Shown here: piece after piece, positions 44,968 to 54,039 of the stretch
Layout: each line of letters starts with the position of its first letter
Position numbering within the stretch: the first letter of the stretch is position 1
From: Streptomyces sp. DH41
GTDB taxonomy: Bacteria; Actinomycetota; Actinomycetes; Streptomycetales; Streptomycetaceae
Reading direction: 5' to 3'
DNA length: 64,000 nt
Assembly: GCF_029813785.1 (NCBI RefSeq)
Contig: NZ_JARVKY010000030.1
Span: 25,942 to 89,941, forward strand
Notes under the pieces: generated by a model
Databases searched by the model: none
The model's input: the letters and a program-made list of their open reading frames with translations, nothing else
What the model was told of the DNA's origin: nothing
Position numbers and translations under genes: made by a program

Positions 44968-45425
44968 CGCTCACTGCCCCCGTACGATCGATCTACGTGC
45001 GCACGTCACGCTACCAACGTGGCGGATTCTCGTAAGTCAGCAGGGGAGTCCCCCCACACTGCCGACGATGGCCGCTGACGACCGGGGCGCCGAGCCTACG
45101 TTCCCCGAGGGGCGTACGGGGCGGTCCTCCACCGACCTGCCCGCCCCCGCAGACGCCCGCCGGCGCTGATCCCCTCACGGAACACTTCCCTGGTCGGAAG
45201 CCATCGGCCTGCGGGAGAACGGCACTGGTCCCCTTGACGAAGTCGACGTACGCCCCGCTGCCGCCGTATCCGTCGCGCGTCGACACCCTCTCCAGCGGGC
45301 GGGCAGGACGTCCTCGCTGACCTGGCACCCGTCCGAGGTGGGTGCCGCCGCCGCGATGGCCGGTTCCGGCCCCTCGATCCCCACATCCCCCCGTCCAGGC
45401 CGTCAGCGCGGACCGCCCTCGGCCC
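44968..45425. other. Intergenic region between module B and eccC
   Basis: 458 bases between minus-strand genes. A perfect 7-bp stem-loop (45324-45330 and 45340-45346, 9-nt loop) about 80 bases past the eccC stop may be its terminator. Protein-like minus-strand segments in two frames (about 45384 to 45300, then 45300 to 45175, including AYVDFVKGTSAVLPQADG) could be a frameshifted gene remnant. The module B promoter should lie near 44980-45060. Confidence 0.35.
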
Positions 45426-48400
45426 TCAGAACGACTCCTCCGCCACGATTCCCGTCTGCACCAACGGCCGCCCCCGCCGCCGGGAGACGAACACGCCACG
45501 TCCCGCGGGCATCGGCCGCGGCCGTACGCCGCCCAGTACGTCACCCTCGGCCGGATCGCCCGCCAGGACGACGCCCTGGGCGCCCAACTCCTTGATGCGC
45601 TGCATGAACGCCTCGTAGGAGGCACGGCTGGCGCCGGCGGTGGAGCGCGCGATGATGAAGCGCACGCCCACGTCGCGGGCGAACGGCAGAAGTTCCGTCA
45701 TGCCGCTGAGCGGGTTGCCGCTCGACGTGGCGACGAGGTCGAAGTCGTCGATGACCACGTACACCGTCGGCCCCTGCCACCAGCTGCGCTCCCGGAGCTG
45801 CTGGGCGGTCACGTCGGCGCTGGGGGTGCGGCGCCTCATCAGGTCGGCCAGGGCCTCCATGTGGTGTTCCATGGCGTTGGACATCGGGATGTACTCGGCG
45901 AGGTGGGTGTCCGGGGTGACGCCCAGCAGGGAGCGCCGGTTGTCCACGACGAACAGCTTGCACTCGTCACCGGAGTAGCGCGTCGTCAACTGCTTGATCA
46001 GCAGCCGGAGCAGGTTCGACTTGCCGGACTCGCTGTCGCCGAAAACGAGGAAGAACGGGTCCTGCTCGAAATCGACGAAGACGGGCTCCAGATTGTCCTC
46101 GTCGAGCGCGAAGGCGATGCCACGCCTCGGGAATCGGTTGCCCGGGGGCAGTTGCTCCGCCGGGAGCTCGCGCGGCAGCAGCCGGACCTTCGGCGCGCCA
46201 GGCGCCTGCCAGTGCCGGGACACCTCGGACGCCAGCGCGGCGGTGGCCTCCGCCAGGTCCGTGTCGGAGGTCAGGCCGTCGATGCGCGGCACCGCCCCCA
46301 TGAAGTGCAGTTTCTGGGGCGCCAGGCCGCGACCGGGCACCCCGGTGGGGACGTTCGCGGCCACCTTGCGGTCCAGCTCGGAGTCCATCGTGTCGCCGAG
46401 CCGCAGCTCCAGCCGGTTCAGCAGGTTGTCCTTGAGCGCGGACCGCACCTCCATCGAGCGTGAGGCGGAGAGCACCAGGTGGACGCCGTAGCCGAGACCG
46501 CGGGCGGCGATGTCGAGGATCACCTGGTCGAGTGCCTCGTACTCGGTGCGGAAGTTGGCCCAGCCGTCGATCACCAGGAAGACGTCGCCCCATGGCTGGT
46601 CGGTGACCGAGATGTCACCGCGGGCGCGCCGCGACCGGAACTCGGCGATGGAGGAGATGCCGGAGGACCGGAAGTACTCCTCGCGGCGGGTCAGAATGCC
46701 GTAGACCTCCGCGACCGTACGCCGCACCTTCTCCGGGTCCAGTCGTGAGGCGATGCCGCCGACGTGCGGCAGCCCGGCCACCGCGGCCATGCCTCCACCG
46801 CCGAAGTCGAGCCCGTAGATCTGCACCTCGTGAGGTGTGTGCGTGAGCGCGAAGGAGCTGATCAGCGAGCGCAGCAGTGTCGACTTGCCGGACTGCGGAC
46901 CGCCGAGGACCTGCATGTGGCCCGCGGCTCCGGAGAAGTCCACCCACAGCGGGTCACGGCGCTGCTCGTACGGCTTGTCGACGATGCCGACGGGGACCAC
47001 GAGCCGGCCGGCCCCCTCGTACCCGGGCTGCGTCAGGCCCCTGCCCTCCACGGCGGTGAGCCCGGGCAGCAGCGCGTCCAGCGACGGCGGGCTGTCCAGC
47101 GGCGGCAGCCACACCTGGTGGGCCGCCGGGCCCTGCGCCTCCAGCCGGCGCACAACGACGTCCAGCACGGTGTCCGCCAGCGCGTCGTCCACCTCGCCGG
47201 CCCCGTCCGCCGAGCCCTCTCCCTGCCGGGGCACCGGCACGTACCGCACCGGTACCTGAGCCGCCGTGAACAGTACCGGCCGTCGGTCCAGCGGCAGCAG
47301 GCCGTCTCCGGCACCGGCCCGGGGCGCGCCCGAACGATGGACGCCGGAGACGTACGCCGCCTTGAAGCGGACCATCTCGTCGGTGCCGTACTTCAGGAAG
47401 CCGGACCCGGGTACGTTCGGCAGCTCGTAGGCGTCCGGCACGCCCAGCGCCGCCCGGGACTCGGCGGCGGAGAAGGTGCGCAGACCGATGCGGTACGAGA
47501 GGTACGTCTCCAGGCCGCGCAGCCGGCCCTCCTCCAGGCGCTGCGAGGCCAGCAGCAGATGCACGCCCAGCGACCGGCCGATGCGGCCGATCTGCACGAA
47601 CATGTCGATGAAGTCGGGCTTCGCGGTCAGCAGTTCGCTGAACTCGTCGATGACCAGCAGCAGTGAGGGAATGGGCTGGAGCGGCGCGCCCGCCGCGCGG
47701 GCCTTCTCGTAGTCGTGGATGTTGGCGTAGTTGCCCGCGTCGCGCAGCATCTCCTGGCGGCGGTTGAGTTCGCCACGGATGGAGTCGCCCATGCGGTCGA
47801 CGAGGGTGAGGTCGTCCGCCAGGTTGGTGATCACGGCCGCCACGTGCGGCATCTGTGCCATACCCGCGAAGGTCGCGCCGCCCTTGAAGTCCGCCAGGAC
47901 GAAGTTCAGGGTCTCGGAGGAGTGGGTGACCGCGAGCCCCAGCACCAGCGTGCGCAGCAGTTCCGACTTGCCGGAACCCGTGGCGCCCACGCACAGACCG
48001 TGCGGGCCCATGCCCTCCTGCGCCGCCTCCTTGATGTCGAGCATCACCGGTCGGCCGTCCTCACCCACACCGATCGGCACCCGCAGCCGCTCAGCCTGCG
48101 ACCGCGGCCGCCAGGTACGCCGGGTGTCGACGGACGCGGCGTCGCCCAGGTTCAGCAGGTCCGTGAACTCCAGGTTCGCCAGCAGCGGCTCGTCGTCGTC
48201 GCCGCCCGAGGCCATCCGCAGCGGCGCCAACTGCCGGGCCAGCGCCTCCACGGACTCGTACGACAGGACGTCGGGCGTTCCCTCGTAGACGACGCCGTGC
48301 GCCGACTCCAGGCGCAGTGAACGCGGCTGTACGAGGACGGAGAGGTCACCGTGCGCACCGGCCGGCTCGCCCTCGGCCAACTCGACGACCGTCACTCCCT

Positions 48401-49403
48401 GCAGGCCTTCTGGATTCGCCAGCACGGAATCCGCAGGGAGCGAGACGCCGTCGAGGACGACGACGATGTGGGGGGTCTCCGGCAGGGGCGCGGCGTTCGG
48501 ATGGAAGCGGGGACGTCCGGTCAGCCGCGCCGCCAGGAGATCCTCGAGCTCACCGGCGTCGCCGCTGATCAGACGGCGGGAGCCGGCGCCGTCCGCGACA
48601 CCCGGCAGCTGCGCGTGCGGCAGCCACTTGGCCCACTCCCAGTGGTGCGCCGCCTCCCGGCTCGCCGCGACCGCGACGATCAGGTCCTCGGGGGAGTGCA
48701 GGGAGGCCAGCGAACCGGTCAGGGCACGGGCGGTGGAGCGTACGGAGCCCGGTTCCCCGCCGAGCGTGACGTGGTAGAAGGCGCGCAGGGAGACCGCCAT
48801 CGGCAGGTCGTCCAAGGTGCTGTGGGTGTCGACGAAGCGCTGCATCGCGCCTGCCGTCAGCGGCTCCAGCTGGTCGACCGGTCCCGTCTCGGGAGCGATC
48901 AGCGGGGTGGCCAGCGACTGAGCACCGAGACCGATGCGGACCTGCGCGAAGTCCTCGTCACCCGGTCGCCGTTCCCATACCCGGCTGCCCTCGGCGACCA
49001 ACGCCCACAGCTGCTCCGGGGAAGGATGCAGGTAGTACTGGGCGTCGCGCTGCGACTTCGCCGTCTCCAGGGTGGTCCGGCGGATCTGCGAGAGATAACT
49101 CAGGTAGTCGCGGCGCAGATCGGCGAGCTGACCCTGGGTGCCGCGACGGAAGCGGACCACCATCGCGATCGACATGGCGATCGTCGACGCGATCATCACC
49201 ATGCCCATGATGCGCATGAACGGCTGCCCGCTGGTGAAGAAGAAGACCACCGAACCGCCCATGCCGAGCGTCGGCAGCAACTGCATCAGCACGCCTTCTT
49301 GCTGCCCCCGGGGCATCTCGGGGGGCGGCTGCACGACGACGTCGCCCGCGGGAACCCCCGGCGGCAGCGCTCTCGGCGGACGCTTCACGACGATCTGGCT
49401 CAC
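45426..49403 (-). CDS. eccC: Type VII secretion ATPase EccC (fused EccCa/EccCb)
   Basis: The FtsK/SpoIIIE motor that recognises Esx substrates and drives export. 1325 residues from GTG 49403. Two membrane helices lie at ~45-85 (GMGGSVVFFFTSG; IMGMVMIASTIAMSIAMVV). Three ATPase domains follow with Walker A motifs GATGSGKS (473), GGPQSGKS (834) and GDSESGKS (1122). The first has the full Walker B LLLVIDEFSELL with catalytic Glu; the second (VIDGW) and third (VIDDF) lack that Glu, as usual for EccC, where the later domains bind substrate and regulate. The C-terminal domain should read the YxxxD signal of the Esx partner. Divergent from eccD across a 310-base region. Confidence 0.96.
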   Translation of the reverse strand: MSQIVVKRPPRALPPGVPAGDVVVQPPPEMPRGQQEGVLMQLLPTLGMGGSVVFFFTSGQPFMRIMGMVMIASTIAMSIAMVVRFRRGTQGQLADLRRDYLSYLSQIRRTTLETAKSQRDAQYYLHPSPEQLWALVAEGSRVWERRPGDEDFAQVRIGLGAQSLATPLIAPETGPVDQLEPLTAGAMQRFVDTHSTLDDLPMAVSLRAFYHVTLGGEPGSVRSTARALTGSLASLHSPEDLIVAVAASREAAHHWEWAKWLPHAQLPGVADGAGSRRLISGDAGELEDLLAARLTGRPRFHPNAAPLPETPHIVVVLDGVSLPADSVLANPEGLQGVTVVELAEGEPAGAHGDLSVLVQPRSLRLESAHGVVYEGTPDVLSYESVEALARQLAPLRMASGGDDDEPLLANLEFTDLLNLGDAASVDTRRTWRPRSQAERLRVPIGVGEDGRPVMLDIKEAAQEGMGPHGLCVGATGSGKSELLRTLVLGLAVTHSSETLNFVLADFKGGATFAGMAQMPHVAAVITNLADDLTLVDRMGDSIRGELNRRQEMLRDAGNYANIHDYEKARAAGAPLQPIPSLLLVIDEFSELLTAKPDFIDMFVQIGRIGRSLGVHLLLASQRLEEGRLRGLETYLSYRIGLRTFSAAESRAALGVPDAYELPNVPGSGFLKYGTDEMVRFKAAYVSGVHRSGAPRAGAGDGLLPLDRRPVLFTAAQVPVRYVPVPRQGEGSADGAGEVDDALADTVLDVVVRRLEAQGPAAHQVWLPPLDSPPSLDALLPGLTAVEGRGLTQPGYEGAGRLVVPVGIVDKPYEQRRDPLWVDFSGAAGHMQVLGGPQSGKSTLLRSLISSFALTHTPHEVQIYGLDFGGGGMAAVAGLPHVGGIASRLDPEKVRRTVAEVYGILTRREEYFRSSGISSIAEFRSRRARGDISVTDQPWGDVFLVIDGWANFRTEYEALDQVILDIAARGLGYGVHLVLSASRSMEVRSALKDNLLNRLELRLGDTMDSELDRKVAANVPTGVPGRGLAPQKLHFMGAVPRIDGLTSDTDLAEATAALASEVSRHWQAPGAPKVRLLPRELPAEQLPPGNRFPRRGIAFALDEDNLEPVFVDFEQDPFFLVFGDSESGKSNLLRLLIKQLTTRYSGDECKLFVVDNRRSLLGVTPDTHLAEYIPMSNAMEHHMEALADLMRRRTPSADVTAQQLRERSWWQGPTVYVVIDDFDLVATSSGNPLSGMTELLPFARDVGVRFIIARSTAGASRASYEAFMQRIKELGAQGVVLAGDPAEGDVLGGVRPRPMPAGRGVFVSRRRGRPLVQTGIVAEESF

Positions 49404-49713
49404 TACTCACCAATCCCCTTGCCGGCCCGCCGGATTTCCGTCCGCCACCCCGTGTCAGGCGGACGAGGGCCGCCGCGCGATCCTACTGATCTCATCACAC
49501 GCCGGTGGACGGTAGGGTGCCGGATGTTCGCGTGAGCACACGCGAATTGACCGGATGTATGGGGCATTCCGTGCGGTGTGGCGCGGTACGGCGGCTCAAG
49601 GGCCGGTCGTACGGCCTCCCATACGTTCCGGACGGCTCCGATCCGCGGTGAACACCGGGGAGAGGGGCGCAGGAACTTCACACCACGGACACAGTACTGA
49701 GGGGGAGCAGCAG
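49404..49713. promoter_or_regulatory. Divergent eccC / eccD control region
   Basis: 310 bases between two ESX core genes. It holds a perfect operator-like palindrome (49527-49546) just downstream of a -10-like TAGGGT (49513-49518, plus strand, weak -35), and TTGACC at 49547-49552. The eccD ribosome binding site GGGGGAG is at 49701-49707. Open frames inside it are not supported by ribosome binding sites. Confidence 0.5.
49527..49546. promoter_or_regulatory. Operator-like palindrome TTCGCGTG-N4-CACGCGAA
   Basis: A perfect 8-bp inverted repeat with a 4-base centre, about two helical turns including flanks, in the middle of the eccC/eccD divergent promoter. It has the form of a dimeric regulator site. 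I do not match it confidently to a known Streptomyces regulator. Confidence 0.6.
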
Positions 49714-51225
49714 GTGAGCATGACGGCCTCCACGGCGGCCAGCGACACGGGCGGACCGGGCCAGGCAGCCCCTTCCGGGGCGTTGACGGGCCTCGGATTC
49801 TGCCGGGTCACCATCGTCGCGCCCGACAGCCGGATCGATGTGGCGCTGCCCGACGACGTACCGGTCGCCGACGTCTACCCCGAAATCCTCCGGCTCTCGC
49901 GCCAGACGGCAGCGGAGGGCGCCCCGGTCGGCTACCACCTCGTTCGCCGGGACGGCACCGTGCTGGACAGTTCCCGGTCCTTCACGGCGCAGCGCATCCT
50001 CGACGGCGAGCTCCTCACCCTCCGTCCCTTCTCCGAGTCGCTTCCGCCGGCCGTCTTCGACGACGTGTCCGAGGCCGTGGCCTCCGCGGTGACCCACGAC
50101 CGCTCCCTGTGGCACGGCGACCTCACGCGCGCCGCGGGCCTCGTCGGCGGCGGTGTGCTGCCCGCCCTGCTCGCGTTCGTCGCCTGGAACGCCGACCCGA
50201 GGCACGACATGCACGGCCTGCCCGGCATTCTCGCGTGCATCGCCGGGGTCCTCCTCCTCGTCCTGGGCTGCGTCCGTGCCCGTGTCTACGACGACCGGGC
50301 CGCGGCCATCGCGCTGGGCCTGGGCGCGCTGCCCAACGTGGGTGTGGCGGGCTCCGGCCTGCTGTCGCTCTCCGAGGGGCAGGGCATCGGCAAGCTCCAG
50401 TTCCTGCTCGCCTGCGCGGCCGTTCTGGTGGCCTCGGTGATCCTGGCCCTGTGCTCCCCGCGTGGCGACGGCCCGTTCGTCGCCTTCGTCACCGCCTCCG
50501 CCCTCGCCCTGATCGCCACTTTCGTGGCGCTTCTGAGGGACTGGACGCCGGCCGAGATCGCCGCTCTGTGCGCCCCCGTCGCAGTCGGTGCCCTGGCCTT
50601 CCTGCCGGGGATGTCCATGCGCTTCGCGCGGCTGCCCATCGGCTTCGAGGCACCCAACGCCACCTCGCGCAGCTACGGCACCGACCCCGAACCCCACGAA
50701 CCGGTCGACGCCGAGCGCATCGAGGCCCAGGCCCGCCGAGGCCATGAACTCCTCGTCGGCCTGGTCGGCGGCTGTTCGCTGCTCGCTCTCGGCTCCGCCC
50801 TCGTGCTCGGGTTCTCCGACGGCCTCTGGGCGCAGCTGCTGGCCCTGGCCACCGGAATCGCCCTGCTCATGCGCGCGCAGCTGTTCCGCTACACCGCGCA
50901 GGTCTCCACCCTCGTGGCCGCGGGCCTCGGCTCGCTGGTCGCCCTGGGGCTCGGCCTCGCGATCAACGCGCCGAGCGCCCTGGTCCGTGACGCGCTGGCG
51001 GGGGACCGGACCGACCTGGACATCCGTACGGTCTGGCTGGTCGCGGCCATCGCGGTGGCGGCGGCGCTGATCACCGGCATCGGCCTGGTGGCCTCGCGCA
51101 GCGGACTCACGCCGTTCTGGGGCCGCTTCCTGGAGATCGCGGAGGGCTTCTTCCTCCTGACCCTGGTGCCCTTGGCCCTCGCCGTCTTCGACGTGTACGC
51201 GTCCGTGCGGTCGATGACCGGCTGA
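49714..51225 (+). CDS. eccD: Type VII secretion membrane protein EccD
   Basis: The channel-forming ESX core subunit, 503 residues from GTG 49714 behind GGGGGAG (an ATG two codons on is too far). Residues ~25-110 are the ubiquitin-like YukD-type domain (FCRVTIVAPDSRIDVALPDD ... LTLRPF). A cytoplasmic linker and about eleven membrane helices follow, with a loop (FARLPIGFEAPNA ... EAQARRGHELL) between helices 6 and 7 as in mycobacterial EccD. Its stop codon lies inside the first unit of a tandem repeat array. Confidence 0.93.
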   Translation: MSMTASTAASDTGGPGQAAPSGALTGLGFCRVTIVAPDSRIDVALPDDVPVADVYPEILRLSRQTAAEGAPVGYHLVRRDGTVLDSSRSFTAQRILDGELLTLRPFSESLPPAVFDDVSEAVASAVTHDRSLWHGDLTRAAGLVGGGVLPALLAFVAWNADPRHDMHGLPGILACIAGVLLLVLGCVRARVYDDRAAAIALGLGALPNVGVAGSGLLSLSEGQGIGKLQFLLACAAVLVASVILALCSPRGDGPFVAFVTASALALIATFVALLRDWTPAEIAALCAPVAVGALAFLPGMSMRFARLPIGFEAPNATSRSYGTDPEPHEPVDAERIEAQARRGHELLVGLVGGCSLLALGSALVLGFSDGLWAQLLALATGIALLMRAQLFRYTAQVSTLVAAGLGSLVALGLGLAINAPSALVRDALAGDRTDLDIRTVWLVAAIAVAAALITGIGLVASRSGLTPFWGRFLEIAEGFFLLTLVPLALAVFDVYASVRSMTG

Positions 51226-51424
51226 TCGCGCCCAGCATCCCGGGGTACCGCGACCGGCTGATCGCGCCCAGCATCCCGGGGCACCGCGACCGGCTGATCG
51301 CGCCCACCATCCCGCGGCACCGCGACCGGCTGATCGGGCTCACCGCCCCATGGCACCGCGACCAGCCGATATACGGCCTGCCCAGCGGGGCGACCAGCCG
51401 ATATACGGCCTGCCCAGCGGGGCG
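51217..51424. repeat. Minisatellite: four 36-base and two 32-base tandem units
   Basis: Four 36-base units (51217, 51253, 51289, 51325) start ACCGGCTGATCG and end CACCGCG or TACCGCG, degenerating left to right. Two identical 32-base units follow (51361-51392, 51393-51424), starting ACCAGCCGATATACGG. The first overlaps the eccD stop codon. There are no spacers between units, so it is not a CRISPR array. The units contain no stops in several frames on either strand. Confidence 0.9.
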
Positions 51425-51441
51425 ACCAGCCCACGTCCTGC

Positions 51442-51485
51442 CCGGCCGCCCTACCGGCCCACGTCCTGCCCGGTAGGGCGGCCGG
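51442..51485. terminator. 16-bp perfect stem-loop after the minisatellite
   Basis: Arms 51442-51457 and 51470-51485 pair perfectly with a 12-nt loop. Related CCACGTCCTGCCC units flank it. It probably terminates eccD transcription 217 bases after its stop. The rest of 51486-51565 leads to the next gene's ribosome binding site. Confidence 0.75.
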
Positions 51486-51565
51486 TCCACGTCCTGCCCA
51501 GCGGGGCGGCCGGTCGGTGCGACCCGGCGCGGCGGCCCCATTCGAACCGGCGGAAAGGCACCCGA

Positions 51566-53107
51566 GTGAGTTTCGGTCCACCCCCTTCCATGCAGCCTGA
51601 GGCCAACCCATCGGCTCCGCCCGCACCGCGGGGCAAGGGCACCGCACGCAAAGTGCTGATGGGTGTGCTCGCGGTCGTCCTCGTGGCGGCTCTGGGCACG
51701 GGCGGCTGGCTGCTGTGGGGCGATGGAAGCGCGGACGACCACGGCTCCGGCACAGCGCGACCCACACAGGCCCAAGGACGGCTCGACGTCCGCGAAACAG
51801 TCGAGAAGCGGCCCGCGAGCACCCTCGGCGAGATGGCCTTCCGGTTCTCCCTGGACGACATGAAGCCCGGCGAGCACAACGAGATGCCAGGCATGTGGGC
51901 CACCGACAAGATCCTCGCGAAAGGCATCAAACGGACGGTCGCCGGCTTCCGCATCGGCACCGACGCCGACGTGGGCGACGAGGCGTGGAAAACCCGCCTG
52001 GGCGGCCCGATCTGCGGTTACACCCGTCACGTGACCGGTGACAACCGTACGGCCGTCCTCTTCCGGGAGAGCGACCAGGAAGACGCCTACTGCAACCACG
52101 TCGCCTTCCTCGACCTCGACGACGGCCACCAGGTCTGGGCACACGACTTCCCCGTGTCCGCGGCGGGTCCCTCACAGGACACTCCGGACAGCGCCGACAC
52201 CCAGGACAGGCCGAGCGTGACCCTGACCCACGGCACGGTCGTCGTGACCTGGGGCGGTGGCACCGTCGCCTACGACATGGACCGGGGAACGAAACGGTGG
52301 AACACCACGGTCGCGGGCCGCTGCCAGGACATGGGCGCCGCCGGCGGACGCGCACTCGTCATCCGTGAGCAGTGCCTGAGCGCCGACGAGACCCCGGTCG
52401 ACGTGTACTGGCAGCGGAACACGTTCAAGGTGCGCGAGGTGGACCCCGCCACGGGGCGGGCCCTCTGGTCGTACTCGGCGCCCAAGGGGATCCGCACTCT
52501 CAGCGTGCCGTCCACGGATCCGGCCGTCGTCGCCGTGTCGTCCGGCGAGATCGGGCTCACCGAACTCATCTCCCTGGACGGCGAGGGAAAGCACCGGGCC
52601 ACACTCAGCCTGGGCAACGACACCTACGTCGGCGAGTGCTTCGACGGCGACTACCTCGTCATCGACTACTGTCCGACCATCGCCGTCGGCGCGGACCAGG
52701 CCTTCCTGCGCAGCGAGGACCAGCAGGAGAAGCAGATCTCCAACTGGGTCATCGGCTTCGACCTGGCGACCGGCAACACCACGACGAAGTTCGACTCCGG
52801 CCCCGGCGCACTGCTCTACCCCTTGCGGATGAGCGGCGACCAGCTCCTCGCCCTGCGCCTCAGCAACGACCACGTGGCGCCGAACACGCTGGTCAGCCTG
52901 GACCCCCGTACGGGCAAGGAGACCCCGTACTTCTACTTCGACGTTCCGATCGAGGCCGACACGCTCACGACTCCGGACGTCAACGACGTCGTCGTCCAGA
53001 ACGGGCGGATCTTCTTCGGCGCCCGGGCCGCGATCGGGCCCGGCGCCGACGGGAACAAGTGGGTGTACCTCGTTCTGGGCATCGGCAGCGTGGCCGAGAA
53101 GCCCTGA
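51566..53107 (+). CDS. Membrane-anchored PQQ-like beta-propeller protein
   Basis: A 513-residue protein read from GTG 51566 (GGAAAGG upstream). Upstream in-frame sequence comes from the repeat array and is discounted. A Pro-rich cytoplasmic start, one membrane helix (~30-51) and a large outside domain of WD/PQQ-like blades follow: VAFLDLDDGHQVWAHDF, GGTVAYDMDRGTKRWNT, VREVDPATGRALWSYS and IGFDLATGNTTTKFDSG. Cysteines in ICGYTRH, DAYCNHV, GRCQDM, EQCLSA, GECFDG and DYCPT probably make disulfides. Such proteins are frequent at Streptomyces ESX loci; the ligand is unknown. Confidence 0.85.
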   Translation: MSFGPPPSMQPEANPSAPPAPRGKGTARKVLMGVLAVVLVAALGTGGWLLWGDGSADDHGSGTARPTQAQGRLDVRETVEKRPASTLGEMAFRFSLDDMKPGEHNEMPGMWATDKILAKGIKRTVAGFRIGTDADVGDEAWKTRLGGPICGYTRHVTGDNRTAVLFRESDQEDAYCNHVAFLDLDDGHQVWAHDFPVSAAGPSQDTPDSADTQDRPSVTLTHGTVVVTWGGGTVAYDMDRGTKRWNTTVAGRCQDMGAAGGRALVIREQCLSADETPVDVYWQRNTFKVREVDPATGRALWSYSAPKGIRTLSVPSTDPAVVAVSSGEIGLTELISLDGEGKHRATLSLGNDTYVGECFDGDYLVIDYCPTIAVGADQAFLRSEDQQEKQISNWVIGFDLATGNTTTKFDSGPGALLYPLRMSGDQLLALRLSNDHVAPNTLVSLDPRTGKETPYFYFDVPIEADTLTTPDVNDVVVQNGRIFFGARAAIGPGADGNKWVYLVLGIGSVAEKP

Positions 53108-53129
53108 CGGGCCCCACTCCCGCCCGGCA

Positions 53130-53426
53130 TCACTCCGAGCCGGACCCGTCCCCCCGCCGCGCCGGCTCCAGGTCGAACTCGCCGTCCCGCGCGCCGAGCA
53201 CGAAGGCCCGCCACTCCGCCTCCGTGTAGCGGAGTACGGTGTCCGGGTCGAGCGACGACCTCATGGCGACGGCGCCGTCGGGGAGGTAGGCGATCTCGAC
53301 CCGTTCCTCGTGTTCCTCGGTGCCGGGCGCGCTGTGCCATTCGACGCCGGAGATGTCGAGGGAGTAGAGCTCGTCCCTCTCCCGGTCCTTGCGCGCTCGG
53401 AGTTCCTTGTCCTCGGCGTCGGCCAT
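53130..53426 (-). CDS. bldB: BldB-type developmental regulator (DUF397)
   Basis: A 98-residue DUF397 protein, the same length as S. coelicolor BldB, starting at ATG 53426. The family pattern is clear: SGVEWHSAPGT near the start, VEIAYLPDGAVAMRSSLDPDT in the middle (split across the core), and TEAEWRAFVLGARDGEFDL at the end. BldB is needed for aerial growth and antibiotic production and, from memory, lies in the ESX region of S. coelicolor and represses its own transcription. It has no DNA-binding helix-turn-helix of the usual type, so its mechanism is unclear. Convergent with the PQQ-like gene, 22 bases away. Confidence 0.8.
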   Translation of the reverse strand: MADAEDKELRARKDRERDELYSLDISGVEWHSAPGTEEHEERVEIAYLPDGAVAMRSSLDPDTVLRYTEAEWRAFVLGARDGEFDLEPARRGDGSGSE

Positions 53427-53751
53427 CGCGGCTGCGGTCCTTCCTGCTGTCCCAACGAACGGTTCGGCTACCCTACTTGCTGCCGTTGTTCCAGGTCAGC
53501 GGTTCGCCGATGTGAGTGCCCGGCACGAGTGACGTCCCCGTCGCCCCTTGACACATCGACCCCGCCGGGCCGCGGAAAGGGCGGCCCGTCCAGGCTGGTA
53601 CGCTGTGTGACGGCCGCTTGTGTACGCACCCCCGGAGCCAGGAGCCCCGGAGGACGCGCCCAGCGGATCCTCGCCTTCCGAGTCATGGAAGATCTCCCGA
53701 GACGTAGACCGGGGGCACTCGGTGGGCACGCACAGACCAAGAGGAGTACGC
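53427..53751. promoter_or_regulatory. Divergent bldB / rpsO control region
   Basis: 325 bases. The bldB promoter candidate is at 53470-53499. A perfect CGAAC-G-GTTCG palindrome (53456-53466) covers its predicted start. An isolated TTGACA (53548-53553) has no -10 at standard spacing; a TACGCT (53599-53604) may serve rpsO. A stem-loop (53566-53588, 8 bp) lies between. The rpsO ribosome binding site GAGGAG is at 53741-53746. Confidence 0.5.
53470..53499 (-). promoter_or_regulatory. Candidate bldB promoter
   Basis: On the minus strand CTGACC (53499-53494), an 18-base spacer and TAGGGT (53475-53470). The predicted start near 53463 falls inside a perfect 11-base palindrome. Confidence 0.5.
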
Positions 53752-54039
53752 GTGTCGCTCGACGCCGCAGTGAAGAAGCAGATCATCACCGAGTTCGGTA
53801 CCAAGGAGGGCGACACCGGCTCCCCCGAGGTCCAGGTCGCTCTGCTGTCCCGTCGGATCTCCGACCTGACCGAGCACCTCAAGACCCACAAGCACGACCA
53901 CCACTCCCGTCGTGGTCTGCTGATCCTGGTCGGCCAGCGCCGCCGGCTGCTGCAGTACCTCGCCAAGAAGGACATCCAGCGCTTCCGTGCGCTGGTCGAG
54001 CGCCTCGGCATCCGCCGCGGTGCGGCGGGCGCCAAGTAA
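53752..54039 (+). CDS. rpsO: 30S ribosomal protein S15
   Basis: Primary 16S rRNA-binding protein of the 30S platform, also part of bridge B4. The 95-residue product is read from GTG 53752 behind GAGGAG; the longer upstream frame is not conserved. The full S15 signature is present: GDTGSPEVQVALLSRRI, LTEHLKTHKHDHHSRRGLL and VGQRRRLLQYLAKKD. First gene of the conserved rpsO-pnp pair. Confidence 0.97.
   Translation: MSLDAAVKKQIITEFGTKEGDTGSPEVQVALLSRRISDLTEHLKTHKHDHHSRRGLLILVGQRRRLLQYLAKKDIQRFRALVERLGIRRGAAGAK

Noticed and set aside
44495..45169. 224-codon plus-strand frame opposite the module B partner gene
   Set aside because: Antisense shadow; the minus-strand gene has the paralogous LNQ motif and codon bias.
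51217..51424. CRISPR array
   Set aside because: Units are contiguous with no unique spacers, are not palindromic and there are no cas genes.
53548..53553. TTGACA as the rpsO -35 box
   Set aside because: No TAnnnT at 16-19 bases; the nearest, TACGCT at 53599, is 45 bases away with a hairpin between.
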